From: Polydactylus sextarius
Taxonomy: Eukaryota; Chordata; Actinopteri; Polynemidae
Assembly: GCA_016801845.1 (NCBI GenBank)
Contig: CM028925.1
Span: forward strand, 4,068,501-4,132,500
Length of the DNA: 64,000 bases
Direction: 5' to 3'
The position numbers and the translations under genes are program-made. The notes beneath the pieces were generated by a model. That model saw nothing but the letters and a program-made list of their open reading frames with translations, searched no databases and was not told the origin of the DNA. This document shows, in pieces, positions 23,278 to 36,018 of the stretch (the first letter of the stretch is position 1; each line of letters starts with the position of its first letter).

Positions 23278-26200
23278 CATTATTGTTCTTGTTCTAAACT
23301 TCTCAGAATTGAGTAATTTCCTGTTTATTGATCCGACAAGAAACAATGACACCCGATTGACAGTTTCAAGGACTTTTCTCCATTCGCGTGGAACTTTTTT
23401 ACTTTTTCGACAACAAGATGAGCACTTTTTCTTTAACTGAGTAGAATCTCTGGTAAATCCAGCTTTCATTTTACTTTCCAGCCTCATCGAAACCAATGGA
23501 AACACCATTATATCTGTGGTTGTGGTGGTTGGATGGATCAACGAATCTTCAACTTGGTAGACAACGGTTACTTTCCTGTTTCCAACCCAAAGTCAAAGCT
23601 ATTTTTTTTTTTTTACCCATGGCCCACAATTCTTCCATAACCTCAACTACGTGTTTATTTTGTAACTATAACAACTAAAATCCTCTAACTTTAAACCAAG
23701 AGCCGTGTTTTTCTCTTGAAACTTTATCGAATTGCTTCTGTCACCAACATTCCACTAACCATCAAAAAAAAGAAAAAAAAAAAAAGAAAAAAATGGCTGG
23801 ATATGCAAAAAATTGTAATAATAGTCTCAACAGCTCTAATGGAGGTTTGTTCGTCAATGGGAGATGATGAACATTTGCATGTGTTTATGTGAAAGCGAGT
23901 TTGAAAGTTAGAGATAAAACACAGAACAATCTGTTTTTTTTTTACTGAAATATAAAATGAAAATTCATTAACAATCCAGGAAACAAGAGTCAGGACTCTG
24001 GTGTTGATGTGTACCCTTCAAAATAAAAGCTCTGCTCTCTGCTAATGCAAAATAAGGCCAAACACAGGTCATCCTCAGTGAGGAAAAAAAAAAAAAAAAA
24101 AAAAAACTAAACAAAAAAAGATTTCACACAAAAAAAAAAATCAGTAAAAACCACATAATTAGCCACATATATCACTGAAGACTTGCAGCTCAAGGATGTG
24201 TGATGACAAGTTGCTATTATTAATATAGAAAGATACAAGTCTGGCACAGTGCTGGTTTTGTGGTGTATGCTGTGCCACAAGAGGACATGTTTTGCATTTG
24301 AAAAAATGAACTAAAGCGCGTGCACACAAACACACACGCTCTCTTGCTGATGAAAAGAGGAAGAGTACTCCTTTATTTTGGCTTGTTTCAATACCACATT
24401 GTTTGTGTGTGTGTGTTTGGGTTGGTCCAACATTGCGGCAAGCCGCTCACCACAGACCTCTTGGCAGTCGCACCATGGCCTCAAAACCCTTTACACTACT
24501 CTCTCTCTCTCTCTCTGTGTGTAGCAGCATTTTCATTCTTTACATCTTCACGTTGTTAGGACCAGCGACAGATATTTGAACTAATACTTTCTATTCCACT
24601 TAAGGTGTAGTTAGAAGAGACAAAGCGAAAGGAGGCTGTGGTGATAATGTGTGGCAATGCAAATCAACAGCTTGTAATACGAAACTCTCTTCTTTCATGT
24701 TTCAGCGCCAGGATTCAAATAAGGATGTTAACAGAACAGAAGTTAATACAGTAAGGTTAAAAAAAGAAATATTAACGTGGAACAACACGAATATTTTTTG
24801 ATTAGATTTCATATTCTGGATTCAGAATGTTAGTACTAGATAGATAGACGGACACAACACAAGTTTCTGTTCTTTAAAATGATTTTTAAAATTTTTAAGG
24901 TGAGGATAAGTAATGGCTGACAGAGAGAAACACACATCTGTGGCTGCTACGTGTCTAATCCTCCAAACGGAGCAGCTCCTGTTTATGTCCCTTTGTGTTT
25001 AAATGTCCAATCAAGGGGCATCGGACTACATGATATCGCAGCCACCTGCGACTCATATTAGCTCCGTTTACCTGTAATTACACAGTGTGTTAGTGTTTGT
25101 GTGCATCTGTGTGTGTGTGCATGCTGGTGGCGTAATTATGCTGTTCGAGGTAGCGTGGCGATCTTTTGTCAGAAAACAACGTGCAATTAACACGCCAATG
25201 ATCAGGTTGCTGCACGCGTGTGTGTGTCTTGATAATTAGCTGAGGCCTCACAAATAGCTTTGATGTAAAAAAAAAAAAAAAAAAAGCAAACAGAAAAGAA
25301 AGATGGGGAGAAAGTGGACAGATGCGGAAGGTTTTTTTTTTTTTTTTTAACCACGCCAAACATGCAGAAAACCAAAGCGTTAGGCTACACACCCGCCTGT
25401 GTGTATGCATGTGTCCTATTGTCTGACTAGGTAATTACTGGCTCTGCAGCTGGTTGTTGATTCTACAGAAAATAGTATCAGTTAAGATGCTCCCATTTAT
25501 ATTAATAAACCATTTCTGGTCTTAAAAAAAAAAACACACTCACACAAGTGTGTGGTTGGTGGGATGTTGAGAAAATCGAGAAAATCCAAATACAAACAGA
25601 TAAAGATTCCTGTATTTACAGTAGGAATTATTACATGATCGGACCTTTTTCCAGGCTGCATGTTGGCATGTGAATGGGTGAATGTGCAGTGTAAATTCCT
25701 TTAACAGTATTTGAACGCAGCCCATTCACCATGTCTTCATTTGTCAAATGTGATCAGACTTCAAAAAAAAAATGAATTCTGGTTCTTATTGTGTATGTGT
25801 GTGTATTCTGGTGAATGACTTGAGTTCTCCTAGATCTCCATTATATCTTACTTCAGATTAACAACAATAATGTCTTTTCTCTAAATGTGAACAAATCAGA
25901 AATGGAGATGCTTGGTGCATTTACTTTGTAATGACGAAGAAAAAAGACGCACTGACAAACCAACAAAAATGTGAAAGTTTTAGTTCCTTAGTTTCAATTG
26001 AGAAAACCTCTCTTCTAATATTCTACTCTATTCAGTCATATGGATAGAGGGATGGATGGATGAATGGTGTTAGGCTTCAGAAAATGAATGTAAGTCAATT
26101 AAATGTTCTCCGAAGTGACGGAAACCAGGCTGTGTGTGTGTGTATTGTTCAACTATTAGGTCATTAGTGATGTCCAATGATCACCTCCTAATACTGTGCT

Positions 26201-26287
26201 CATTTAAAATGTTATAACGTGGACACACACATATACAGAGACAATATACAGCTGTTCAATTGTTGCTTTTAAATACCACAAATTTAG
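23278..26287. other. non-coding, A-rich runs
   Basis: No gene was seen. Poly-A or A-rich runs occur at 23,766-23,795, 24,084-24,106 (A23), 25,267-25,285 and a T16 at 25,333. A partial SINE-tail-like text (tgtgaatgggtgaatgtgca) lies at 25,668-25,690. Confidence 0.5.
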
Positions 26288-26575
26288 TCAAACACGCTGA
26301 CGGTGAGTGCAGTCCAACCCTCCAACCATAAACCCGGTCGTTACGTCGTATCCCTTTGCAAACACACACGTTAGTTGCCAGTCCACCATCAAATCTGCAT
26401 AGGCTTTAAATTTAGTAATCACGTCATAAATGTCGAACACATATTGTGTCGTAATCGTCAGCGAGGGATCGTCAGCAGCGTTAGTCGCCGTTACTGGAGG
26501 AGGGCCACATGTGCCTCGGTGATAAAGTTTCTCCGCCTCTCTGAGCCATAAAACTATCACGCCGGTGGCTCTTCG
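26288..26575 (-). pseudogene. possible relic of a transposon-type MYB/SANT-like protein
   Basis: The 90-residue minus-strand frame (26,288-26,560) starts REAEKLYHRGTCGPPP after a short lead. In the MYB/SANT-like proteins that accompany Harbinger-type transposons, the DNA-binding domain is followed by a basic KREAE..R.GTGGGPP linker, and this reads like a decayed version. The remainder (TITTQYVFDIYDVITKF...) is not recognisable. No trihelix part is visible upstream and no neighbouring Harbinger nuclease was found. It could be a coincidence. Confidence 0.25.
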
Positions 26576-26869
26576 GGGGGCTGTTGATCAGTCAGAGGAT
26601 GTTAACAGGAAACATGGCAGTTTTCTGACTTAAACTAGGGAATTCTCAAGCTCGGGACAAAAGGGAGAAACAGGAGTTCAATAAATCCTCAGTGGATAGA
26701 GACGTCTTAGGGGTTGCAGCTCAACTTTCTGAGTAACCTGATCAAGTCATTATGGAAATATTTCTCCACGCTAATTTTTAAAATGATAGCTGGTTATAGT
26801 TGGCTACTTTATTACATACAGTACTGATCAGTTCAGGCTGATGTTAAATTTTGGCACGACCTGTTTGTT
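26576..26869. other. non-coding, nothing recognised
   Basis: Ordinary composition and no repeats seen. Confidence 0.4.
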
Positions 26870-26965
26870 GGGTTGGTACCATGATGAGCGTTTGGGTCTT
26901 TCTGTATGGAGTTTGTATGTTCTCCCCATGTTTGCATTGCAACCCTTTACAAGATAACTGGTACG
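26870..26965 (+). repeat. fragment of a common fish repeat (tggagtttgcatgttctcc type)
   Basis: The text tctgtatggagtttgtatgt tctccccatgtttgcattg matches the well-known teleost repeat wording tctgtgtggagtttgcatgt tctccccgtg. A different part of the same repeat (gtccaaagacatgtagtt) appears at 48,600-48,670. Confidence 0.55.
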
Positions 26966-27818
26966 CAATTTGCCTATCAGAACCAATCTGCTGCCTCAGG
27001 ACACCTCTGGACAAACCAGCCCTAAAAGACTTCAGCCTCACCGCCGGTGCTACATGAAGGTTCTTAGGACCTGCAAGTCCAACAACATCATGTCTCAGGT
27101 TCAGATCAGAAGACTGTTCCCCCCGGTTACTAAGGTACTTATAACCCTCACATTGGTGTTGAACTGGCCCAGCACACCAACAAGAAGTCACTTAAGTTCA
27201 GACCAGAAGGCTGCCCCCACACCTCCACCCCCACCCCCACCCTGTGTGTGATGACTCCATGTTTGCTGTGGTCGATGAGGCCTGGCCGCCAAACATTTGC
27301 GAGGTTCAGAAGGTTGAGAGTTGAGATTTCTGATGAAAACTGAGCCAGTAATCACTAACTGTTGGACAAAAAGGAAATGTGAAAAACAATATCTAAAGCC
27401 TGGAAAATGAAATAGCTTTAAGTGAAATGTTCAGACAAAGATACCTAATTATCTTTGTATTGGCGATGAGCTACTAACTATTAGTCATTACTGGAAAAAT
27501 GATGAGTCACGTCTGTTGTATCGCAATGGTTTACAGTTATATGTTTTAGTCCTTAATAAGCTGTTAATCACTCCAAGGCTTTATTCATCTGTGATGAGAC
27601 AATAACACCGGAGAGACGGTTAAATTGGCTTATTGAGTCGTCAAAGAAATCCCACCCCATTTCCAGTCTGTCGTGTTAGACAGTTTGGTTTTAACCACAT
27701 ATGTTGGTTTTACATGAAAAGGTGCTTCGTCCTGTTACACTTGGTCCTAAACACCATAAAAAAACACACGAACTGATCATGCATGACATAATCTTGGCCT
27801 CCAGTTTGACTGTGAGGA
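26966..27818. other. non-coding, nothing recognised
   Basis: A C-rich patch (ccacctccacccccaccccc-like) lies at 27,210-27,242. The text around 26,980-27,190 looks repeat-derived but could not be placed. Confidence 0.4.
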
Positions 27819-28130
27819 GAAGATTGTGGCTGTAGTCTGGCAGATGTGACATTTTCACACGTCTTCATTTAGTTACAGAGGTTTGACTATTCATGGTTAT
27901 GGTTTACCACACTGCTTAAAAAGTAAAGGTAAGCAAGGTAAAGGATTTTGACTTGACTGTGGTGGATTTTGGCAACTATAACTATTTTTTGGAATTCAAT
28001 AATTAGTTTTGTGCAAGTTTTGTCGTCCTTTTTTTTCTTTTGCACCCTTAATTCGGCCCATATAGGGCCATACATCCTTCTGAAACTTTGCCAAATTTGG
28101 ATCAAATTTGTCCCGTAATGATTTTCCTAG
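27819..28130 (-). mobile_element. short inverted-repeat element, copy 4 (inverted)
   Basis: Complement carries the family landmarks: aggaaaatcattacgggaca, caaagtttcagaaggatgta, tatatgggccgaattaaggg, and the right-end tctgccagactacagccaca atctt. The outermost bases of both ends are eroded. It is joined to a shared flank (28,131-28,335) that also adjoins copy 6. Confidence 0.75.
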
Positions 28131-28335
28131 AGATGACGGTGGGACAGCTGTTGTTTTGTTTCTTGTTGAAACATCAAGAAGTTCAGTCAAATGTGAGCAC
28201 AAACAACATCTTCAACAGTCTCGGTGTCCAATAACATTAAAACGATATATCTGAGAAGTCTGAGTCATCTTATGTTAACACCTGCTTGTTAAGTATCTGC
28301 AATCAGCCTTTTTTCCAGCACAAGGTCAATGGATT
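28131..28335 (-). repeat. inverted duplication partner of 34,613-34,819
   Basis: Plus-strand text agatgacggtgggacagctg, ttgaaacatcaagaagttca gtcaaatg, aacacctgcttgttaagtat ctgcaatcag is the complement of 34,640-34,819 over about 200 bases. With copy 4 it makes a unit of about 500 bp present twice in opposite orientation, about 6.3 kb apart. Confidence 0.85.
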
Positions 28336-28364
28336 GCACAACCACACGCATTTATTTTGGCGCC

Positions 28365-28457
28365 ATCTGTTTTTTTCTTTTGCATCCTTAATTTGGGCCA
28401 TATAGGGATCGTACATCCTTCTAAAACTTCTAAAGCCAAATGATTTCACTCTCTGGG
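28365..28457 (-). mobile_element. short inverted-repeat element, copy 5 (truncated, inverted)
   Basis: The complement begins cccagagagtgaaatcattt, then agaaggatgtacgatcccta tatggcccaaattaaggatg caaaagaaaaaaa, and stops there. Only the left quarter of the element remains. Confidence 0.7.
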
Positions 28458-29061
28458 TTTGCGTCACTTTTGATCAGATGAAGACATTGACCATACCTAC
28501 TTTATTGCAGCTTCTAAATCAAATGTCTATACTTCTAAATCAGTATTCAACAACCTTTGACCCCAGTCAAGGTTGAAGACCAAACAAGATTTGTGGTATT
28601 GGGACCTCAACCCTTTAGAACAGCTGACCTGAGGAACCACTGTGCCAGTCTCTCTCTGTTCTCTATTATGTTTTTTTTTAATGTTAAGTAAGTGGTTATT
28701 TTATTAGAAAAGCATGAGAATTAATCTTACAGATTTCTTCTTTGAGCTGTAGCTCACTACTGTGTTACATGTTTCTCTTCTTGCTTTCTTTACCATCCTC
28801 CTCTTTACATTAGCAGTGAAAATTTGACTGTGAACGTCTCGTCTCAGGCTTATGGCTAAAAATTTAGATTTAGTACGAGTATTTAAAAAAATCCTCCACA
28901 AAAAGACTAAAGAAAACAAAACAAACAAAAAAAAAAAAAAAAAAAAAAACTTGCTCTCCCTCTCTTTTCCTCTAGCTCACACACACACAAATACACTTCT
29001 GGAAACCACATGGGACCAATTATCACATTTGCTCTGTTTGCCAAACCCCCGTCTCTGTACT

Positions 29062-29063
<2 letters not shown>
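28458..29063. other. non-coding, A23 run
   Basis: A 23-base A run at 28,927-28,949 follows an A-rich stretch. No gene was seen. Confidence 0.5.
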
Positions 29064-29096
<33 letters not shown>

Positions 29097-29118
29097 GGGA
29101 TGGGGGGGGGGGGGGGGG
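29064..29118. repeat. (GA)14 tract and G17 run
   Basis: A GA microsatellite (29,064-29,092) is followed by gtgggat and a homopolymer of 17 G (29,102-29,118). The G run could form G-quadruplex-like structure and is a likely site of sequencing error. Confidence 0.95.
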
Positions 29119-30921
29119 ATACTCTAATGTTCAGACAGTCATCACCTCATTAGCTGTAAATGGCATAAAACCTCTATGTGTGTTGTGTGGACAAATCAAA
29201 TGTCGCACGGCCCTTTATCACAACTTAAGCTCTAGATCCTGGTTATAGGGCCGAATAAGAACAACACACCTTCCTTTACTTTAAAGTAAAGGAACTCATT
29301 GTGTCACAGCTATAAGAGGTAAGAATCATGTGTATCGTGCCCATTGGCCGTGTAGGTTCACAACATTGTCCTCAGTTGCCGTCGGGGTTGAGGTGTTCGT
29401 GTAGAAAACTGATCACGAGCAGCTGCTGCGTTCATGTCGCCAACACAACAGTTGTCCTCATTTCATCCTTTCAGTCACCAACATGACACAGAGCGTGTCA
29501 CGCTTACTTTTTTTTTATCTCCACTGTAACACCACAATGAGTCAGATACTCATCACACAACCAGAACTCAGATGTATATCATATTCGTACCATCTGACGC
29601 AGACTGAGACCACCGATTGTTGTCACATATGAGTCTATATGAGTTTCAGAGTGATCTAGCCGGATCTGCACAGATCTCGTCTTTGACTTTGACTGTAGCA
29701 TGTGTCTGTCTGAGTTTGATCTGAAACTAGATGAGGAAACTGGTGGTGAAGAGGGTGGAGGAGAGTCGTGTGACACATGCACTTAGGTGAGCAGATTTCA
29801 AAGTTGATGGCAGCAACAGGATTGGATGATTGGGATTCATGGCAAGACCTGATTGGCTCATTGGTAAAAAGCCATGACAATGACCATGTCTTTCATTCAG
29901 TGTGCTTTGTTGCGATCAGTTCATGATTGCAAATAGTTGCAGCAAAACTGGTTAATTAATTTATTTTTTTCAAATAATACACTTTAGAATTTTAACTTCA
30001 CGTCTGATTTCTTTGTTCACTTACTCAAAAAAATGGTCATAAATCATAAAGGTTGCTTCCACGTTTAAGATAATGAAGCACAGTTGCCTTTTACTTGACT
30101 ATTTCCATTTTATACTACTACTATTATTTAGACAGCTGTAGTTACTAGTCGCTTTTCAGACTAAAGCTGTGAAAAACTACAAGAGGTTTCCAACGTTGCC
30201 ATTTGTGACGTCTTCAATAAAAATCATCGTTTCGTTTGTTCGCGGTCCCGCCAAAGAATTCATTTCCTCCTGTGAGAGAAACATCGCTGGCTTTCATTTA
30301 AATAACTGTTTGAAGAAGTGTCCCAATGTTTCACAAATTAAGCAAAGATTTAAAGCAAAGCAAAAAAAATTCTCCCCTTCTTCCCTCCCGCTAATCATCT
30401 CCTGATGGCTCTGATTTATTTATCCTGTCGCTCTGTGGGAGGTTGGGAACCAGTTTAATCCCCCTTTATTACTGTATATATTTATATGTATTCATGTATA
30501 CACATTTTACACACACTTATTTTATTTTGAAAGTATTGCCTGTGTCAACGTGCAGCTGCTGGACTGAACAATATGACAGACACAACACATGTCTATGGAA
30601 CGACAGCACCAGGTGTCTGTGACTCAATGTGTGTCTGATGTAATATATTCCTGCTCCGCTTGCATGTATGTGTTTGTGCGTCGAAAAGAAGAAGAAAAAG
30701 AAGAAGAATGTGTGTGTGTGTCTGTGTGTGTGTGTGGAGGAGGAGGTGTTTTACTGGAAGAGTCCCCCTCCTGCTGCTGAGTCATTAAAATGGAAGCAGT
30801 GGAATCTCCTTCGCATTTCTCCGTGAAGCACATCCACTACTTTCACACTCATCCCTCAAGTGTCTCATCCTCTGACAATCAGACATATCTGTTCATGTCT
30901 GTCTAATCTCCAGAGCTTTAT

Positions 30922-30925
<4 letters not shown>
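29119..30925. other. non-coding, nothing recognised
   Basis: Short TG patches at 30,710-30,735. The open frames near 29,580-29,880 and 30,170-30,405 have no domain. Confidence 0.5.
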
Positions 30926-30972
<47 letters not shown>

Positions 30973-31098
30973 AGTTATGTTTGTCCCATCAGAAGAACAA
31001 AAGAGGTCTAACTGATCCTTAAAGGACTGTTGTTCTGATGATGTATCATCACTGACATCTGTTAGACTAAAAAACACACACACACACACACACACACA
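30926..31098. repeat. (TG)22 and (CA)12 facing microsatellites
   Basis: TG tract at 30,926-30,970 and CA tract at 31,075-31,098. They are complementary and separated by about 100 bases. Confidence 0.95.
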
Positions 31099-31688
31099 GT
31101 TTAACAGGATGGCTAAATGATCGCTCATCCATGACATCATCTGAGCTCAGTGGACCAAAGGAATAAAAACCCAGTCAATGTGTGTGTGTGCGCTTCTGTT
31201 TAGTCCCGACTTAACATGCTTTGACACACAAACACACACATTCCTTTCTACACGACACATAACAAGAGCATGTTATTACGTTGGCCTCGCTGCTTCATGT
31301 TGGGTCGACAACTGAGTATAATGAAGTTTTCAGATGTATCTGGAAAAGTTTAATTAAAAGGGAACTTTCCCCTTCAGTTTTCCATGATATGGAAGAATCA
31401 ATACATCTGTAGATGATGGGAGCAGCAGTGATGTCTAACGTCCATCTACAGTCATTTTAATCAAAATGAAAAGAAATGATAGAAACAGCCATGACTGATA
31501 CAAAATGGTCCTGAAATGTGCCAAACTGAGACTCTTAAGTGTTCAGCAGAAGAAAAAAAGCTCTAAAACATCAGCTGTTGGATATAAATTAAATTAAACC
31601 AATGATATCTGATTTTCATCAAGTTAACTGACCATGATCCGGGTTTAGAACAAAGCTGGATCGCAGTAGTTCTTGCTACACCCTTTGC

Positions 31689-31720
<32 letters not shown>

Positions 31721-32159
31721 TGTGTGGGAGAATGATGGTGACTAACTGCTCTTCCAGTAGTTTCTCACACTGACTACACAGACAGGGGAGAAGATCTGTG
31801 CTGCTGTCCCTCGATGGCCTAAACTCCTCCAATATTTCAGCTGTTTCCCACCGTTCATCCTCACCTCCTCTTTTTGATTGTATTGACAGCACTGATTGCA
31901 CACACATAGGAATTCATACACCCCGACAAAGCAAATGACTACTGGATAAAAACCGATCTAGAGGGAACCTCCCTGACTTTGCAACTGGTTGCATTGACGC
32001 ATCCTGCAGAGATTACTAACTAGACCTTGTTTTTGCCAAATCACTGAAATAGTTTAAGCATAAAGACTCAAGCACTTTATTCCTTAAATGAGACCAATGA
32101 ATCACATGGACGCAAGCCTCATTCTGTGCAAGCTGGTTTCCATTGGTGGTGGTGAAGGT
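31099..32159. other. non-coding, short TG tract
   Basis: A (TG)13 tract occupies 31,688-31,713. Nothing else was recognised. Confidence 0.5.
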
Positions 32160-32400
32160 TTTACCAGATATTATCATTTTATCGGTTGATCTACATTCCG
32201 GCCCTCATCTCTTTGGGTAATGACTGAAAGAATGAAATTGAGTCATTTCAAGGTAGTTTAGGCCTCTGATCTGATAATAAAATCTCATCTAGCCTGGGAA
32301 GGCCATAAGATCCCATCTTGATCCTGGAAAGCTTCGCTACTGATAGGGACACTCGGAGTACCACCAAGACCAAACCCTGGACAAGTGGTAAAAACTGGAC
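32160..32400 (+). mobile_element. Rex3-like retrotransposon 3' end fragment, sense
   Basis: Successive landmarks match the end of the fish Rex3/RTE reading frame. These are ctttgggtaatgactgaaag aatgaaattg (the protein motif W-V-M-T-E-R-M-R-L), ctagcctgggaaggcc (S-R-L-A-W-E-R) and agatcccatcttgatcctgg (G-I-P-P-E-E-L). Frameshifts and stops throughout show a dead copy. It is the opposite orientation to the fragment at 5,468-5,825. Confidence 0.6.
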
Positions 32401-33069
32401 TGAAATGTCTGAAGGATGTAAATTCAGGCCATTATGTTGATAATATGCGTTGATTCAGTCACCAGTCAGTGATAAATCAATTCATTTGGGGAAGTAGTCT
32501 TGCGCTAGTTAAATGATTGCTTGGTCTTGATAAAACAGACGTTCCTTGAACAGACCTTGCAGTTTTCAGTTATTTCAGTCAAGAAATTTAGAAAATACTG
32601 CTTGTCTGATTGTGTAACACTTCCTCTTACTAATGAAAACTTCAATTCTCAGGAGACAGAGTACAGTCAGACCATACTAAAACAAGTACAGCTATAGAAG
32701 TGAAACATCTAATATTAGCTTAATTCTGGGTTTGATAGTGTTGCTAAGTAAACATTACACAGCCTAGATTATGTCAGTTTTTAGGGATCATACCCAAACC
32801 AGCCAACAGTGTCAGTCTCTCTGATGCTCAAAGGACACGAGTGAGTCCAGTATTATGACTCAAAGTCTGCTCATGTAGACGTCTCAGTCCGTCCTACAGC
32901 TGAACACTGGCCAGTGAAAAAATTCTGTCATCGGATCACAGACGGACTTCGGCTTTAAATCCGCTTCTTTATGGCTCTTATTTGTTGACAAATTCAAAGG
33001 CCACTTCAACTGTTGTATTTTAGCAGCTGGAAAGAACACACACAGCGACGTGCCCACACACACACATAT

Positions 33070-33072
<3 letters not shown>
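32401..33072. other. non-coding, nothing recognised
   Basis: Ordinary composition. Confidence 0.45.

Positions 33073-33104
<32 letters not shown>
33073..33104. repeat. (CA)16 microsatellite
   Basis: Pure CA tract after an interrupted CA patch from 33,037. The facing purine-rich frame at 33,123-33,308 has no domain. Confidence 0.9.
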
Positions 33105-33107
<3 letters not shown>

Positions 33108-34612
33108 GAGTCGGGTCTAGACATGATGGGGTTTGATGTCGTGGGAGCTCTGTGGGGTGCAGAGGAGGACGGAGTGAAGGAAGAAAAGGAGGGAGGAGGG
33201 AAAAAACGGAGGAGCGTAAAGAGAAACAAGTTAGTTGATGAGTCTGGACCCACAGATAACACGTTAAACTATTTCTGTACTTTCATCGCGGCCTCTGTTT
33301 CTTTTTAAAACTGACAACCGACCATAAGACACAACAATAGTTAAAGACATCACTCTGTCTATGTTGAACCTAGACCACTGGCCCTTTGGATCGGAGGCAC
33401 TGGTCTTTCACAACAGCACAAACATCCCTGGTGCAATTGTTTAATTAGTTTGGCTTGTTTGAGTTGGGAGAAGGTCAACCAACGATGGTTCAAACCAAAT
33501 AACTGCTTCAGTCTGCTTCCAAATGGATACTAGTGTGGTTGTTTGTGATGTGAAAGCAAAATGAACTAATCACATGACCTGGTTTGGTAGCTCATGAGTT
33601 GCTCGGATAACTGTCATAATCTTTATGATTCTTGATGATTTCTATTTTGATATTTTGGTGACCATGGTGACATATCAGCATGTGACAGCTAGGATTTTCA
33701 CCAATCAATCAGGCAATGAAAAGCCATTAAAACACCTGAGGAAAACATACATTTCTGTACTAATTTTCATGCCAATTCCTCCAATATTAGATATTTCACT
33801 GTTGACACTACAAGAAAAATCTGAATCACTTAAGTTAGGGTTCATTAAATGGGGATCAAGAATAAAAATGTCTGAAGGTTGAGGTTTTGGCAGTGGATTT
33901 AGACAAAAGTGCTACTTTTTCTTATTGTCCTTTAGTTCTTTACAAATTCATGAATCAAAGCAAAAACAGAAAATAATCATCTTGTTTTTGTTCGACAGTG
34001 ATAGCGAGTTCACCCCTGCGTTGGTGTCTGTCACTCGTGACCCAGGAAGTTGCAGCTGGAGGTCGTGTTGTGTCTGGGGCAGGGTCAGCGGTCAGACTCC
34101 CACTCAACTCTCTCAGGACACACAGCAGGATGTCTACTAGTCTGTTTAGTGAAACCGGTCCTGAAGGGATATGGTCCGAACTTTAAGATACCTGGGCTAC
34201 TTGATACAACTGACTGGCTGAACAGATATGGTGCAATTCTGAATACAGGAATCAAACTGTCATTTTAAAATAGTAAGACACTAAAATAATGAGCATGCGT
34301 TACAAAAACCAAGAGCAGAATACAACAAACCTGTCAGATAATGTGTTTGTGGTTTATGCTGTGTTTAACATTAAACAGCGAGTGTGTAGGTGGATCAGGT
34401 TTAGTTTGAGGCACCGTGTGCGCGTCAGAAACCTAAACCTGCTGAGGTGGGGCAGCAGCTGTCCCGGCTTTGTGCGCGTGAGTGTGTGTTGAGGTGACAG
34501 AGGTGGAGTTAAGGAGGGGCAGAAGTGTGTCGGTGCAGGTGTTGGGGTGTAAAGAGGCTTGAGCTGGAGGGTCAAGTTGCCTGTGGGCGTGTATGTGTGT
34601 GGTTGTGCGATC
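33105..34612. other. non-coding, nothing recognised
   Basis: Several open frames of 60-85 residues (33,625-33,882 is the longest) show no domain, no codon bias that I can see and no splice context. Confidence 0.45.
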
Positions 34613-34819
34613 CATCAACCTTGTGTTGGAAAAAAGACTGATTGCAGATACTTAACAAGCAGGTGTTAACATTAGATCACTCAGAATTCTCAGGTATATC
34701 ATTTTAGTGTTATTGGACCCCGAGACTGTTGAAAATGTTGTTTGTACTCGCATTTGACTGAACTTCTTGATGTTCCAACAAGAAACAAAACAACAGCTGT
34801 CCCACCGTCATCTCTTAGA
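34613..34819 (+). repeat. inverted duplication partner of 28,131-28,335
   Basis: Reads ccttgtgttggaaaaaagac tgattgcagatacttaac, aagcaggtgttaacatta, actgaacttcttgatgttcc, acaacagctgtcccaccgtc. This is the complement of the 28.1-28.3 kb segment with scattered substitutions. It abuts element copy 6 exactly as its partner abuts copy 4. Confidence 0.85.
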
Positions 34820-35125
34820 CCCAGATAGGAAAATCATTATGGTCCAAATTTGGTCCAAATCTGGCAAAGTTTCAGAAGGATGGGCGGCCCTATATGGCCC
34901 AAACTAAGTGTGCAAAAGAAAAAGAGAAATGGATGATAAAACTCATCAAAACCAATTATGGAACTCCAAAACATAACAAGTCATAACTGCCCCAAAAAAA
35001 GTCCAAAACCCACCACAGTCAATTTAAAATCCTTTACCTTGCTTACCCTTACTTTTTAAGTAGTATGTTAAACCATTAATATGACATAGTCAAACCAAAG
35101 TCCTTCACCCTGCTTCCTCTGTGAC
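34820..35125 (+). mobile_element. short inverted-repeat element, copy 6
   Basis: Begins cccagataggaaaatcatta tggtccaaatttgg, continues cagaaggatgggcggcccta tatggcccaaact, ttaagtagtatgttaaacca and ttcaccctgcttcctctgtg. The last 40 or so bases of the family, with the right inverted repeat, are missing. Confidence 0.8.
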
Positions 35126-35424
35126 ATTCATCTGATGTTCACATGGATCCATTCTTCAATTTGGCCTTAAAAGTTCTTGTTTCAATATTTGTTACTATCA
35201 CCAAGATGTGTGTTAGTGTCTCCTCAGTTCTTTCCTGTTGTTGGTGATGGTTGGTTATAAATGGATGCTGCTGTTGTTGCTCCAGCAACTGGTTGATTTG
35301 ACGGATCAGCTGTTAGGAAGTCTTTTCTGCAGATTCTAACTAGTTCTGTCTACTGAGACCTCTAATCACTGGTTGTTACCAAATAAAACCGCAAGGACTC
35401 TACTTACCAGCTATCGCAATAAAA

Positions 35425-35535
35425 AACAGAAACAATGTATGAATCAGTGCAACTACCAACGGACCTGTGAATCACGCTCTCCATTACACTTCTCTAATTA
35501 CACTATAGTTTCTTCCAGTTAGAGAAACAACCATG
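35425..35535 (+). repeat. local repeat family C, copy 1
   Basis: Motifs aacaatgtatgaatcagtgc, ctaccaacggacctgtgaat cacgctctcc and ttcttccagttagagaaaca recur in the same order and orientation at 38,035-38,160. Confidence 0.8.
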
Positions 35536-35579
35536 TTGTCACTCAGATAAATCGCTCCACACATCACGGCAGTGTTGAG

Positions 35580-35735
35580 ATGTAGCTGGGAACGGTGGTG
35601 GAATGCGTCGTCGACTGATCAGAAGATCAGTGGTTTGATCTCTGGCTCCGTCGATCTGCGTTAAGATGAGTGAATGTAAACGGTTGCTGAATTAGTGAAT
35701 GAAGTACTGAGTGATCGCAAAAGACTGGCACACAA
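35580..35735 (+). repeat. tRNA-derived SINE, plus strand
   Basis: Reads ggtggtggaatgcgtcgtcg actgatcagaagatcagtgg then tttgatctctggctccgtcg, with a B-box-like segment. The tail gagtgaatgtaaacggttgc, tgaattagtgaatgaagtac tgagtgatcg resembles the gtgtgaatgggtgaatg...gctttgagtggtcg tail of teleost tRNA SINEs. It is related to the fragment at 8,545-8,624. Confidence 0.6.
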
Positions 35736-35822
35736 GTGAAGTCAATTTACCATAAATCCCCATAAAAACACAGTCCTGCTGATAATAACCTCGTCTTCAT
35801 CCTGGTCTCTCTCCCTCTCTTG

Positions 35823-36018
<196 letters not shown>

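Noticed and set aside
29102..29118. G-quadruplex regulatory element at the G17 run
   Set aside because: A single homopolymer in a gene-less stretch; more likely simple-sequence or sequencing noise.
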